A stretch of DNA of 64,000 nt from Mucilaginibacter achroorhodeus (GTDB lineage: Bacteria > Bacteroidota > Bacteroidia > Sphingobacteriales > Sphingobacteriaceae), in assembly GCF_007846095.1 (NCBI RefSeq), contig NZ_VOEI01000005.1, forward strand, positions 124,001 to 188,000, in the 5' to 3' direction. The position numbers and the translations under genes were made by a program. Positions 17,600 to 28,600 of the stretch are shown one piece after another (within the stretch, counting starts at the first letter, position 1; each line of letters starts with the position of its first letter). Under the pieces are notes generated by a model. That model made no database searches and was not told where the DNA came from. It saw only the letters and a list, made by a program, of their open reading frames with translations.

Positions 17600-17627
17600 A
17601 GCCCTGCTATGATATCATAGCAGGGCT
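17600..17627 (-). terminator. Perfect 28-nt palindrome ending the PUL 2 operon
   Basis: Two complementary 14-nt arms (AGCCCTGCTATGAT and its complement) abut without a loop, about 29 nt after the GH2 stop on the minus strand. It is a strong candidate transcription terminator for the susC-susD-DUF3823-GH2 unit. Confidence 0.7.
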
Positions 17628-17655
17628 GCACTTTTATAAACCAATAAACCAAAAA

Positions 17656-19494
17656 TTACTTTACTAAAGCCGGGTTGTAAAGTTTTACGTTCTCTTTGCG
17701 AAGGCTTTCAACCGGCATCTTGATAACCTTACGGTCATAGGTAAGGAAACCATTAACTTCACCCTCAACATCAGTGGTTTGCGTATACACCGCTGCGGAT
17801 AATCCAAGCTTAATAAGTTCCTGCAAGCGATCAGTAAATGTTACATAACGCTTTAACAGGTCTTCACCGTTTTTAAATGTCTGGTAGCCCCAGTTTTTAT
17901 TTGCCTGCCAGTTATGGCCTTCAACCGGCCAGCCCAAGCCGCCAAACTCACCTAAAACCACGGCAGTTGTTTTGCCAAAAATATCAGGCCTCGGCATTGC
18001 AGGCTGCGGATAATTGTGCAGGTCTACAATATGGCCGGTTGTATAAAAATTACCACCGCTGGCGCTGTTCACCAATCTCGATGGGTCTTTTTTCATTGTC
18101 CACTCACTTATCTCAACTGTTTTAAATTGTCCCCAGGCTTCATTAAAAGGAGTCCATACAACAATAGACGGGTAGTTGTGCAATTCGTCCATGATCGCAT
18201 TCCATTCTTTGCGATAGTAACCTTCAGATTCGGGAGTGCGATTTTGGTCGGTTGCGCGGTCAATTACTCCGGGGCGGTTCTCCCAGCCATTGCCCAGGTC
18301 TCCGCTCGGCATATCCTGCCAAAGCAGCATACCATGCTGGTCGCAATAGGTGTAGTAACGAGCTGGTTCTACCTTGATGTGTTTACGTATCATGTTAAAG
18401 CCCATCTCTTTAAGCTTGTCAATATCGTACACCATAGCCTCGTAAGTTGGCGGGGTGTATAAACCATCGGGCCACCAGCCCTGGTCAAGCGGGCCATATT
18501 GGAATACAAACTTGTTATTCAGTAACATACGTTGCACGCCATTTGCATCAGCACCAAGCGAAATCTTACGCATAGCGAAGTAACTCTTTACCTGGTCAAC
18601 CGCTTTGTTGTTGCGGATAACAGCAACCTGCAGATCATACAGGAAAGGGCTTTCCGGCGACCACAATTTAGGGTTGGCGATATTTAACATGGCCGTAGCG
18701 CCTGCGTCAACCGTCTGCTCATCAACGCGGGTTTTGCCGTCGTAAGCAGTTATACGCAGTTTGTCGCCTGGTTGTACGCCGGCAATAGCTGCAGATAATG
18801 ATAAAGTTTTCTGATCTATATCCGGGGTTTGCTTGGTTGACTGGATATGCGTTCTTGCAACACCCTCCAACCAAACGGTTTGCCATATACCGGTTACCGG
18901 GGTGTACCAGATACCTTCGGGTTTTTTTACTTGTTTGCCACGTGGCTGCGGGCCGTCATCGGTAGGGTCCCAAACACTCACTATAATTTGTTGATCGCCA
19001 CTGCCCTTAAGAGCGGCAGTGATATCAAACGTGAAAGGGTCAAACCCCCCTTCATGCTTTCCTACACTTTTGCCGTTAACAAATACTTCGGTACGCCAAT
19101 CTACCGCACCAAAATGCAGCAATACCTGCTTGCCCTTTACCTGGTTGTTAAGTTTGAATGTTGTTTTGTACCAAAGCATGCTATCCTTGCCAACGGTTTT
19201 GCCCACTCCTGATAATGCAGATTCTACTGCAAATGGCACTAAAATCTTACCATCATATTTTGAGGGAGTGTTGGCTTTTGCCACAATGCTGTAGTCCCAA
19301 AGGCCGTTAAGATTTTGCCAGTTATTGTCTCTCACTAATTGCGGTCGGGGATATTCCGGAAGCGGTTTTTTAGGGTCTACCTTATCGGCCCAGGGCGTGG
19401 TAATGCGGTCTTTAATAGGATGCCAGCTGCTTTGCTGAGCAAATGCGCAAAAGGCAGAACAAAGCAATGCAAAGGTTAACGTAAACTTATTCAT
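17656..19494 (-). CDS. Glycoside hydrolase family 2 (beta-galactosidase/glucuronidase type), PUL 2
   Basis: 612 residues from ATG 19494, chosen because the signal peptide (MNKFTLTFALLCSAFCAFAQ) follows directly; an in-frame TTG at 19518 only adds eight residues. Domain order is a jelly-roll sugar-binding domain (WQNLNGLWDYSIV, VLLHFGAVDWRTEVFVNGKSVG), an immunoglobulin-like domain, and a TIM barrel. The acid/base is Glu452 in WTPFNEAWGQF and the nucleophile Glu516 in VVLGEFGGLGW. It cleaves terminal beta-linked sugar residues; the specificity (galactose, glucuronic acid or mannose) is not decidable by eye. It is the last gene of the susC2 operon and a paralogue of the GH2 at 29667-31499. Confidence 0.92.
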   Translation of the reverse strand: MNKFTLTFALLCSAFCAFAQQSSWHPIKDRITTPWADKVDPKKPLPEYPRPQLVRDNNWQNLNGLWDYSIVAKANTPSKYDGKILVPFAVESALSGVGKTVGKDSMLWYKTTFKLNNQVKGKQVLLHFGAVDWRTEVFVNGKSVGKHEGGFDPFTFDITAALKGSGDQQIIVSVWDPTDDGPQPRGKQVKKPEGIWYTPVTGIWQTVWLEGVARTHIQSTKQTPDIDQKTLSLSAAIAGVQPGDKLRITAYDGKTRVDEQTVDAGATAMLNIANPKLWSPESPFLYDLQVAVIRNNKAVDQVKSYFAMRKISLGADANGVQRMLLNNKFVFQYGPLDQGWWPDGLYTPPTYEAMVYDIDKLKEMGFNMIRKHIKVEPARYYTYCDQHGMLLWQDMPSGDLGNGWENRPGVIDRATDQNRTPESEGYYRKEWNAIMDELHNYPSIVVWTPFNEAWGQFKTVEISEWTMKKDPSRLVNSASGGNFYTTGHIVDLHNYPQPAMPRPDIFGKTTAVVLGEFGGLGWPVEGHNWQANKNWGYQTFKNGEDLLKRYVTFTDRLQELIKLGLSAAVYTQTTDVEGEVNGFLTYDRKVIKMPVESLRKENVKLYNPALVK

Positions 19495-19519
19495 TTGTCG
19501 GTATCTTGAATTATTCAAT

Positions 19520-19548
19520 TAAGGGGCGTAGTGTGTTTACGCCCCTTA
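19520..19548 (-). terminator. Intercistronic hairpin between DUF3823 and GH2 genes
   Basis: An 11-nt perfect stem (TAAGGGGCGTA/TACGCCCCTTA) with a 7-nt loop sits between the DUF3823 stop (19552) and the GH2 start (19494). It probably sets relative expression within the operon by partial termination or by protecting the upstream transcript from decay. Confidence 0.6.
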
Positions 19549-19551
19549 AAT

Positions 19552-20256
19552 TTAAAAAGTAACTTTTACTAACGGAGAGAAGATAAGATCTTCAAGGCCT
19601 GCAATTTTTAATCCCACCCGTGCAAAAACATAGTTTTGTGTTGGTGTAAGTGCAGGTATTGCCGTAGTGATGCTAAGGTTTTGCAAACCGGTTATAGCCG
19701 ATCCTTCAATGGAGGTTTGCACAACGTTATCGCCACCAGACACAAACTGAGTTTTGTTAATGAAGAGGGTTACGCGCTCAATATCACGGGCATTAGCATC
19801 AGTAATTACCTTGCTTATATCAAACTTTGCCGTAACAATGTTATTAGCTGCAGTTATCTGGCTGTTATTGATAAGGTAATATGGTGTTACGTTGATATCC
19901 AAAGTTTGGTCGCCGCTCACATTAACTGCCAGTGTATCGCGTTGGCTGGTGGTTTGGTTCTCATTCCAACGGAAAGGTCCCTGTCCGTTAGGAATTATCA
20001 TTTTGTAATTACCGCTGAATAGCAAGGTAGAGTAGGATCCGTCCTGGCCAAATGTGCCAACTATAGCGCCTGTTTTACCAAAACCCGGTTGGTACAGCTG
20101 AAATGGCACTTGGTTAAATTCAACATTGATAGGTTCACCGTTATAAACCAACCGCCCTTTTAAAGTAACAGACGGTGCATCATAGGTATCCTTTTTGCAT
20201 GCTGTTATTGCCCACATTATAGCGAACAATATTATAAAACTGTATTTATATTTCAT
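19552..20256 (-). CDS. DUF3823 surface lipoprotein (PUL 2)
   Basis: 234 residues with lipobox AITAC (cysteine near residue 20). A carboxypeptidase-like beta-sandwich begins at VTLKGRLVYNGEPI and runs through FGQDGSYSTLLFSGNYKMIIPNGQGPF; a second beta domain ends in SPLVKVTF. DUF3823 proteins follow SusD in many Bacteroidota PULs and occupy the place of SusE/SusF-like glycan-binding lipoproteins. It is 12 nt from susD and so co-transcribed. The surface glycan-binding role is inferred from position. Confidence 0.88.
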   Translation of the reverse strand: MKYKYSFIILFAIMWAITACKKDTYDAPSVTLKGRLVYNGEPINVEFNQVPFQLYQPGFGKTGAIVGTFGQDGSYSTLLFSGNYKMIIPNGQGPFRWNENQTTSQRDTLAVNVSGDQTLDINVTPYYLINNSQITAANNIVTAKFDISKVITDANARDIERVTLFINKTQFVSGGDNVVQTSIEGSAITGLQNLSITTAIPALTPTQNYVFARVGLKIAGLEDLIFSPLVKVTF

Positions 20257-20268
20257 GATCTTTTCAAG

Positions 20269-22158
20269 TTATTGATTTGGTTGCTTCACAAGTTTTGGAT
20301 TTGCTGATAAGATATCGTTACTGATCTGAGAGTAGTAGTTACCCAGCCTAAAGGTATTTGCACCGGTAACCAAACTCGGGCGTACCTCTTTAAATAGCCA
20401 TTTGCCGTTATTGGTGTTGCCCGGATTGTAGTACTTATATGGCCATAGACCATAAGGCTGTGTGTTTCTTTTTTTCGCCGAACCGATGTTAGACTTCAGA
20501 TCAGCAACCGTCATTTGTGTTCCGTCCCAAACTATGTGTGCTAAGCGCCACCTTTTCATATCGTACAAAGTATGGCCTTCAAATACCAATTCAACCCTTC
20601 TTTCATGCACTATGCGGTCAAATGAAAGTTCGGTCAATGGAGTTGTCAATCCTGCGCGAGAACGTACCTGATTGATGTAGGTAAGCGCCAGGCCGTTGTT
20701 TCCTAACTCAAAAGCCGCCTCACAAGCGTTTAACAACACCTCAGCATAACGATATCGAATAAAGGGAACATCGCTGCCTGTACCGCGCCTGCCAGAACCG
20801 GTTGACGGATCAAGATACTTACGGATGTAGAAGCCTGTTTGCGTACGTAATTCCTTGCTGTTAGCAGGGCCATCGTTACCAATTACCTGTACACTTGCAG
20901 TGGTACCGGGCAGCGCTCTTAGAATAGATGCATCGTTGCTGCTGAACACGCTCCCATCTGCTAATTGATACCCTGCCCAAATATCAAGGGGCTGGGCTTT
21001 AAAGGTGCTTCCAGGTGTAATTACAGTGCCTGCAAGACGGGCATCGCGGCCCGCAAAAATATCCTTTTGATCGGTATAGTAGATCGGGTTGCCGCTACCG
21101 TCAGTTGTAGCCAATGGGGCATAAGTGTTATCAAGTTTTTCAAAAGCTTCTACCAGGTTCAAAGAAGGGTTTAGCCGACCTGCATCGCTTCCTTCTTCTC
21201 TCGAAGAATAAGGCTGATCATTCACAGTAAATGAATGTTTCTTTTGGGTGCCTATCTTGAAGTCTTCTATGAAAATAGATTCTTTGTTCTTTGTGCTTTT
21301 GTCGTAGAAAATAGCGGCAAAATTCTCAGAAAGATCGGTTTGTCCCTGGTAAAGGGCATAAGCACCGGCGCTTCCGCTTATGATCTGTTGGGCTGCAGCA
21401 AGCGCTTTTGTGTAATAGCCGTTAGCTAACGTATTAGGTATGCCAACCTCGTTGCCGGGTAGTGTAACCTGTGGTGTTGTGGTGCCATATTTTGCAATAC
21501 TGCCTGCATACAAAGCTGCCCTTGTTTCCATTGCCAGGGCAGCGCCTTTGGTTGCTCTTCCTTTTTCATCAGCATTGGTAGGTAGCACATTTTTAATTGC
21601 TTCTGCTTCGCTGATAATGAAATCATATACTTCAGATTCCTTAGCCCTCGGTTTTTGGAGGGTAAGCGGATCCTGTATCTCTTCAGAGGCTTCTGTTACC
21701 AACGGAACGCCGCCCATCCTCTTTACCAGCTCAAAATAGAAATTAGCTCTCAGGAAACGGGCTTCTGCCAGAAATCTTGATTTATCTGCATCGCTCAACT
21801 TGGTGGATGCCGAAGCTCTTTGAATAAACAGGTTTAATTCGCGGATGTAGGTGTAGTCCCAATTACCCCACTCACCATACCCCCAGCCATTCCGCTGCAC
21901 AAAAAAGCTGCTGCCGTTTTCAGACGGGAAAGCCTCACTGAAGTCTACAAACGTAGCCCAGCCATCGTCAAGGCTTGAAAAATCAAGCTGACGGCTATAT
22001 AAGTTCGCCAAGGCAGAGAGTACCAGGACAGGATCTGAGAATAATGTTTCCGTTGGGATCACCTGTTTTGGTGGTACATCTAAAAATTCACTATCCTTTT
22101 TGCAGGCGCCAGTAGCGAGTAGCGCTGCAACCATTATTGCTTTATATCTTGTTTTCAT
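20269..22158 (-). CDS. SusD/RagB-family outer-membrane glycan-binding lipoprotein (PUL 2)
   Basis: 629 residues. A short lipoprotein signal (lipobox TGAC near residue 19) precedes the SusD TPR scaffold: FLAEARFLRANFYFELVKRMGGVPLVTE, ATKGAALAMETRAALYAGSIAKYG, and the late FIRYRYAEVLLNACEAAFELG and RVELVFEGHTLYDMKRWR blocks. It is longer than the SusD of PUL 1 because of a central insert of about 100 residues. It binds the incoming oligosaccharide over the SusC channel. It is 24 nt after susC and 12 nt before the DUF3823 gene. Confidence 0.95.
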   Translation of the reverse strand: MKTRYKAIMVAALLATGACKKDSEFLDVPPKQVIPTETLFSDPVLVLSALANLYSRQLDFSSLDDGWATFVDFSEAFPSENGSSFFVQRNGWGYGEWGNWDYTYIRELNLFIQRASASTKLSDADKSRFLAEARFLRANFYFELVKRMGGVPLVTEASEEIQDPLTLQKPRAKESEVYDFIISEAEAIKNVLPTNADEKGRATKGAALAMETRAALYAGSIAKYGTTTPQVTLPGNEVGIPNTLANGYYTKALAAAQQIISGSAGAYALYQGQTDLSENFAAIFYDKSTKNKESIFIEDFKIGTQKKHSFTVNDQPYSSREEGSDAGRLNPSLNLVEAFEKLDNTYAPLATTDGSGNPIYYTDQKDIFAGRDARLAGTVITPGSTFKAQPLDIWAGYQLADGSVFSSNDASILRALPGTTASVQVIGNDGPANSKELRTQTGFYIRKYLDPSTGSGRRGTGSDVPFIRYRYAEVLLNACEAAFELGNNGLALTYINQVRSRAGLTTPLTELSFDRIVHERRVELVFEGHTLYDMKRWRLAHIVWDGTQMTVADLKSNIGSAKKRNTQPYGLWPYKYYNPGNTNNGKWLFKEVRPSLVTGANTFRLGNYYSQISNDILSANPKLVKQPNQ

Positions 22159-22181
22159 TTGAATTTATCTTTAGGATGCCA

Positions 22182-25100
22182 TTAAAAGGTGAGGTTAACA
22201 CCAAAGTTGAGCACTCTGCTTTGCGGGAATTGCAAGCCGTTATCATCGATGGTCTCAGGATCGAGATTAAATTGCTTCATGTTATCAAACGAGAACATGT
22301 TGTAGCCGTTAACATAAACGCGGGCCCTTTTCATGCGCACTTTCTTTAACCATGCTGTTGGTAAGGTATAACCTACCTCAATAGTCCTGGCTCTTAGGTA
22401 AGTGAGGTTATGCAACCAGAAAGTTGAATTGGTTACTACCTGCCTGTTACCGTTCTCATCGTTATAAATTACGCCATAATCGGAGTGGCCTTCATTACCG
22501 GGGTTAAAACGGGTTGCAGGATATTTGCCGGGAATCCACGGGCTGTTCACATCATATGGATCGCTATGGTGCCAACGGTCTGAGAATATGGTGTTAAAGT
22601 TACCATCGTTCTGGAAGGCCCACTTATTTTCATAGTTCTGGAACCAGGTGTATCCTGATGCACCGGAGAAATCAGCCCTTATATCAAAGCTTTTATAAGT
22701 AGCTCCAATGGTAAAACCAAAGTTGATGTTAGGTTGCGTGCCATAACCAAAACCAATTGGTCGCTGGTCATATTGATCAATTTTTCCGTCGTTGTTTTGA
22801 TCTTTGTAGATCAGGTCGCCGGGCAGCAAGGTGCGGTTACCTTTGCCATCAATATTAACTGGGTAATTGTTTATCTGCTCCTGTGAGCTAAACTGACCTG
22901 TTACCTGGTAACCCCAGTCGATATTTTTATATCGGTTCACCTGGGAATTTCTGTATTGGTCCCATGAGTTAGCAAACAACGGGTTGTATATATCTACGTT
23001 TTTTGCCCTTGTATAACCGATGTTACCACCAATGTTGACTCTCACTTTTCCAATAATGGTATTGTAATTAAGTGCGATTTCCTGCCCGTATTGTGCATCG
23101 CTGTTCAGGTTCTCTTGCGGCAAACTGTAACCTGCTTCTGACGGGATCAGTTGATCTATCCTGGCGGCAAGCAGGCCGGTACGTTTACGGTAGAAATAAT
23201 CGACGCTACCTGTTAAATGGTTGTTAAACAGGGAGAAATCGGCACCAATATCAAAGGTTTTGCTTTTTAGCCATGATACCTGGGTTATCAAGATACCTTT
23301 ATCACTGGAACCAATGATGTAATTTCCCGGCTGACCAATGTTGCCATTGCCACTTATCACAGCTGCACCAGAGTTATAGTTGTAGCCCGGTAAATAAGCG
23401 TATGGGGCAACAATTGATTGGTTAGGATCATTAGGATTTCGGTAATCGCCAAGTACACCGTATGATGCCCTGAACTTCAAGTCGTTCAACACACTGTTAT
23501 CGCCCAATAAATTTTTAGCGAACTGCTCTTCGGTAATTCTCCATCCAACGGAGCCTCCCGGGAAATAACCAACCCTTTTATCAGGTGCGAAAAGGTACGA
23601 CGCATCTCTACGGCCAGATAATTCTACAAAATACTTGTTTGCATAATTATAGTTAATACGCGCGATGTAGCCCAACCTTCTGTCAGTATTTTCGCTATCA
23701 TCATAGGTGTCCATGGTAGGGAAGTAGATCAGCGGCAGATTATTAGATGTTGGTACCGAGTGTACATAGTTCCGCAGGTTTCTAAACTCCAACCTTTCGG
23801 CTACAAGTAAACCACTGATAGTATGTTTACCAAAGGTGTTGTTGTAAAGCAATTGCAGTTGAGCAGTTGTATTGATATTTTTGGTTTGTTCGCGCTCACG
23901 ATACGGGTTGGTACTTCCACCGGCTCTGTTATAGGTATTGGAGGCAGGGTCATACGAGTATGTGTCGTAAGTGTACTCGTGGTTATTCAGCAGGTAATCT
24001 GCATAATAATAAGAGTAAACACCTTTTACCGATAAACCCTTAACACCAGGGATCTGGTATTCTGCATTAAAGTTTGTTTGTAAGATACGCCAGTCGCTAT
24101 GGTAAACACCAGACCTTGCTTTGTTAAGAAATGCGTAGTTAGATTCGTTGTTAGAGATGTTATTTAAGTATAACGGATTATCGTTAGCAAAAGGTCTTTC
24201 TGTAGGTTTGTTTCTTAATACAGCAAAGCGGGCTAAGAAATAATCGTCATAACCCGGTACACCCGGATTCTCGCGGGTCTCTATACGGCCGTTAATGTTT
24301 ACACCAACTTTTAAGCCGCTTGCAACATTAGCGCTTATGTTCGACTGTATGTTTGTACGTTTAAACTCATACTCTTTACCTATTTGGGAATTTTGGTACA
24401 GGTTGGTTGCCGATACATAATAGGTTACCCTCTCGTTCCCGCCGTTAAGGTTCAGGTTGATATTAGAGAGCGGGGCATTGTTGTTGCTTTTCAGCACGTA
24501 GTCGCGCCAGTCAAAACTTTGGTAACCGCGTTCGGTGCCGGCTTTGTATTTCTCTAATTCTGCCGGTGTAATGGTTGTGCTGCCATTGCTGTTAATTTGC
24601 GCTTCTGCCAGGTACCTTGCGTAATCATAAGAATTATTAGTAACTATTGGGAAGCGGGTCCAGTTTTGTAAACCGTAGTTGGCATCCAAGCCAATGCGGG
24701 TTTCTCCTGATCCTTTTTTGGTTGTTACTACCACAACACCGTTTGCTGCAAGCACACCATAAATTGCGGCACTTGCATCTTTCAATACCGATATATTTTC
24801 GATGTCATTTGGTGCCAGGTTGTTAAACTGACCGGCATCCTGCTGTATACCGTCGATAACATACAAGGGTGCGCCCATGTTACGGATCTGGATATTGGCG
24901 CTTGACCCCGGCCGCCCATCCGGCTGCCGGAAAGTAACGCCGGGAAGCTTACCCGCAAGCGTTGTACTCACCGTAGCCCCGCCATGTACCCGCTCTATGT
25001 CGCGGTTGGTTACGGAGGCTATGGATCCGGTTACGGTTTCCTTTTTCTGTGTGCCAAAGCCCGTTACCACCACTTCCTGCAGGGAAGAGTTACTTACTTT

Positions 25101-25451
25101 AAGGCTTACCTTTAAATTTGTTTGGCCGTTAAGCGGTATTTGCTGGGTTACAAAGCCCACATAGGTGAACACCAATACCGAGTTATTAGATGGAACGTTT
25201 AAGGTAAAGCCGCCGTTTACATCGGTACTGGTTCCGGCTTGTGAACCCTGTATCCTTACGGCTACGCCCGGAAGCGCAAGGCCGGTAGTATCAGTAACAA
25301 TGCCCGTAACCTTAGTTTGGGCACTTGCCTTTTGCGCTACCATTAAACAGCCCAGTAGGGTAGTTAATAAAAGCGTTTTATGATACCATTTGCCGAGAGA
25401 CAATGGCAACAGGGGGTAACCCAGTCGCCTGAGAAGTAAAAGTTTGCTCAT
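22182..25451 (-). CDS. SusC/RagA-family TonB-dependent outer-membrane transporter (PUL 2)
   Basis: 1089 residues. The N-terminal stretch is basic and then hydrophobic (LLLTTLLGCLMVAQKASAQ). A carboxypeptidase-like domain (GIVTDTTGLALPGVAVRIQG), the plug (VVVTGFGTQKKETVTGSIAS, LYVIDGIQQDAG, LAANGVVVVTTKKG) and a large barrel ending in VLNFGVNLTF follow. It imports the PUL 2 glycan. It is first of a four-gene operon that diverges from the hybrid sensor at 25642, the usual arrangement for sensor-controlled PULs. Confidence 0.96.
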   Translation of the reverse strand: MSKLLLLRRLGYPLLPLSLGKWYHKTLLLTTLLGCLMVAQKASAQTKVTGIVTDTTGLALPGVAVRIQGSQAGTSTDVNGGFTLNVPSNNSVLVFTYVGFVTQQIPLNGQTNLKVSLKVSNSSLQEVVVTGFGTQKKETVTGSIASVTNRDIERVHGGATVSTTLAGKLPGVTFRQPDGRPGSSANIQIRNMGAPLYVIDGIQQDAGQFNNLAPNDIENISVLKDASAAIYGVLAANGVVVVTTKKGSGETRIGLDANYGLQNWTRFPIVTNNSYDYARYLAEAQINSNGSTTITPAELEKYKAGTERGYQSFDWRDYVLKSNNNAPLSNINLNLNGGNERVTYYVSATNLYQNSQIGKEYEFKRTNIQSNISANVASGLKVGVNINGRIETRENPGVPGYDDYFLARFAVLRNKPTERPFANDNPLYLNNISNNESNYAFLNKARSGVYHSDWRILQTNFNAEYQIPGVKGLSVKGVYSYYYADYLLNNHEYTYDTYSYDPASNTYNRAGGSTNPYREREQTKNINTTAQLQLLYNNTFGKHTISGLLVAERLEFRNLRNYVHSVPTSNNLPLIYFPTMDTYDDSENTDRRLGYIARINYNYANKYFVELSGRRDASYLFAPDKRVGYFPGGSVGWRITEEQFAKNLLGDNSVLNDLKFRASYGVLGDYRNPNDPNQSIVAPYAYLPGYNYNSGAAVISGNGNIGQPGNYIIGSSDKGILITQVSWLKSKTFDIGADFSLFNNHLTGSVDYFYRKRTGLLAARIDQLIPSEAGYSLPQENLNSDAQYGQEIALNYNTIIGKVRVNIGGNIGYTRAKNVDIYNPLFANSWDQYRNSQVNRYKNIDWGYQVTGQFSSQEQINNYPVNIDGKGNRTLLPGDLIYKDQNNDGKIDQYDQRPIGFGYGTQPNINFGFTIGATYKSFDIRADFSGASGYTWFQNYENKWAFQNDGNFNTIFSDRWHHSDPYDVNSPWIPGKYPATRFNPGNEGHSDYGVIYNDENGNRQVVTNSTFWLHNLTYLRARTIEVGYTLPTAWLKKVRMKRARVYVNGYNMFSFDNMKQFNLDPETIDDNGLQFPQSRVLNFGVNLTF

Positions 25452-25618
25452 ATGGTTAAATAATTAAATTGGTTATCGTAACAATAAATGTCCCGGAGAC
25501 GGGTAAACATTTTTATGTAAAGGAGATGATTTTATTTACCAATAATTAACCAAATCTTCTCAATAGTTGGTTAAAACGTATCATTTTTAGTTCTTAAGAA
25601 ATAATGGATTGAAATAAT

Positions 25619-25626
25619 TACATTTG
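25619..25626 (+). promoter_or_regulatory. -7 promoter box for the hybrid sensor gene
   Basis: TACATTTG matches the TAnnTTTG consensus. It lies 16 nt before the TTG at 25642 and overlaps the earlier candidate TTG at 25624, so it favours 25642 as the true start. No clear -33 element was found. Confidence 0.45.
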
Positions 25627-25641
25627 TTTATATACACCAAT

Positions 25642-28600
25642 TTGAAACAACTTTTACTCAGCATTCTTTTGTGCCTCAGCTTTGTTGGCAGTAGTAGTGC
25701 TCAAAAACACTACTTTAAGCATTACCAGGTTGAGCAAGGCCTATCGCACAATACCGTTTATTGTATTGCGCAGGATAACCGCGGGTTTATATGGTTTGGT
25801 ACTAAAGACGGCCTTAACCGTTTTGATGGTTATGCCTATAAAACCTTCAGACATGATCCTCGAGATAAAAAAAGCCTTTCTAACAACATCGTACATGCTT
25901 TAAGTACGGATGCTGAAGGCAACCTATGGGTAGGTACTGATAATGGCCTTGATAAATTTGATTTTAAAACAGAAGGCTTTGAGCACATCTATCGTGACTC
26001 CCGAAAAAGTGTAAGAAAAATCGTTCAGGATACTCACAACAACTGCTGGTTTGTTACAGGTGAAGCACTAATCAGGTTTAATAAAAGTACAGGTGTATCA
26101 ACCAATTTCCTGACACAGAAGCAATTTGAGGCCACATCAATTGCTGTAAATCATGATGATATATGGGTTGCCACATCCCGCGGAACCCTTGAAAAATTTA
26201 ACGTAAGTAATGGAACATTCAAAAGTTATGATCTTTTTGATCATTCTTCGGCAGTAGCATCAAATTTTATTGAAAAGATATATGCAGCAGGTTATGATAA
26301 ATTATTGGTAGGAACTGCCAACCAGGGTGTTAAAGAATTTGATTGCCTAAACGGCAGTTATACCGATATCCTTACGTACAATGCAGATCATACTGAGATA
26401 TATGTGCGCGATTTTTTTAAAAGCAGCGAGAACGAATACTGGATAGCTACCGAGTCGGGTGTTTTTATTTATGATGCCTTAAGCCATAAATTCACTAATC
26501 TTAAAAAGAACTACAACGATCACTACTCGCTATCAGATAACGCGGTTTACAGTTTGTGTCGCGACAGGGAAGGAGGGATGTGGGCCGGTACTTATTTCGG
26601 TGGCGTAAATTATTATCCTAAGCAATACTCCACTTTTAATAAGTATTATCCTGGGGCTGATAACAATAGTTTGAAAGGCAACGTAGTGCGTGAGATTTGC
26701 AAAGATAAGTTTGGCAACTTCTGGCTGGGTACCGAAGATAATGGCCTAAACAAACTAAGCGCCGACAAAAACACATGGACACATTATTTTCCGGGTGCTG
26801 CAAACGGGTTATCTAACAGCAACATACATGGGTTATTAGCAAGTGGTAATAACTTGCTGGTAGGCACCTTTGAACGAGGCTTAAACATTTTTGATATCCC
26901 AACGGGCAAGGTTAAACAAATATTTGTGGCGGGTAATGGCGCTAACATGCTTAAAAGCAATTTCGTTATTGGCTTCTGCAGAACAAGCACAGGCATTATA
27001 CTTGTTGCCACCACCAAAGGCTTGTATCAGTATAATACTGTAAGCAATATTTTTAAACAAGTAGATAAAATCCCCCGGGATAATTTTATTTATTCGGTCG
27101 CGGAAGATCATAATGGATTGATTTGGATAGGGACTGTAAGGGATGGGATCTACGTTTATGACCCTCAGAACGATACTGCTACAAAGCTTGCTTATGATTA
27201 CCCGGTTAAGGATGCGCTACAATCTACAACAGTGAATGGCATTTTTGAAGACAGCGACAGCAATATCTGGTTTGCTACAGAGGGACTGGGGCTATGGAAG
27301 TATAACCCCCTAAGCAAGCGTTTTAAATATTACAGTGTAAATACGGGCTTGCCAAGTAATTATGTTTTCAAAATTCTGGAAGACGAACAAAAGCATATTT
27401 GGGTGAGTACTACGCGCGGCTTGTTGTCTCTTGATCTGAGAAATGATAACATTAAAATTTACACTCGTGCTAATGGGTTGTTAAGTGATCAATTCAATTA
27501 TAATTCAGCTTTTAAGGATGATGACGGTACCATGTACTTTGGATGCGTAAAAGGATTGATCAGCTTTAATCCGGCAGAATTCAAGCTTAATAATTTCGTA
27601 GCACCGGTTTACATCACGGGTTTCCAGGTGCATAAGAGCGAGATATCCGTTAACGGCCCCGATTCATTGCTAAAGCAATCGATCATTAGCACAAACCACA
27701 TCAGGTTAAACCATCGTCAATCGTCATTCAGTATAGATTTTGCTGCTTTGAGTTTTGCTGCGCCGGAAATGAGCCAGTACAAATACATAATGCAGGGACT
27801 TGACCGAAGCTGGACTTATCTTAAAACTAACCGCAAGGTTTACTTTACTCAACTACCACCGGGGCACTATAAATTTGTTGTTAAGGCGGCAAATAACAAC
27901 GGAGTGTGGAGTGATAGGGAAACGGTGATCAGCATCGATATTGACCCGCCCTTTTGGGCAAGTATATGGGCTTATATAATCTACGCTTTAGTATGTTTAG
28001 CAGGAACATTTTACCTGTTACGCGCTTATCATCGTCGCACACGCGAGCGAAACGAACGCTTCATTAAGCAACTGGAAAACGATAAAGAAAAAGAACTTTA
28101 TAACGCCAAAATTGAGTTTTTTACTAATGTAGCGCATGAGATACGTACCCCGCTTACCTTAATAAAAGGACCAATGGAAAAGGTAATGAAGAAGGCTGAA
28201 TTACTGCCCGAGCTTCACAAAAACCTGAAGACCATGGAGCGGAATACTGACCGCTTGCTTGACCTTACCAACCAATTGCTTGATTTCAGGAAAACGGAGA
28301 CCAGCGGTTTTAGCCTGAGTTTTGTGAAGTGTGATGTTAACAGCTTGCTCACGGGGATATTTCAGCGATTTAATCACATGGCCGAGCAACGTAATGTTAA
28401 TTATAAACTTAAGCAGCCTTCCAAAACTTTGTATGCTTATATTGATGCGGAAGCCTTTACCAAAATTGTAAGTAATCTTATCAGTAATGCACTTAAATAC
28501 TGCACATCGGAAGTAGAGATCGAATTATTGCTATACAAGGATAATGATTGTTCGTTTCACATTACTGTACGTAACAATGGCAGTTTAATACCCTATGAAT

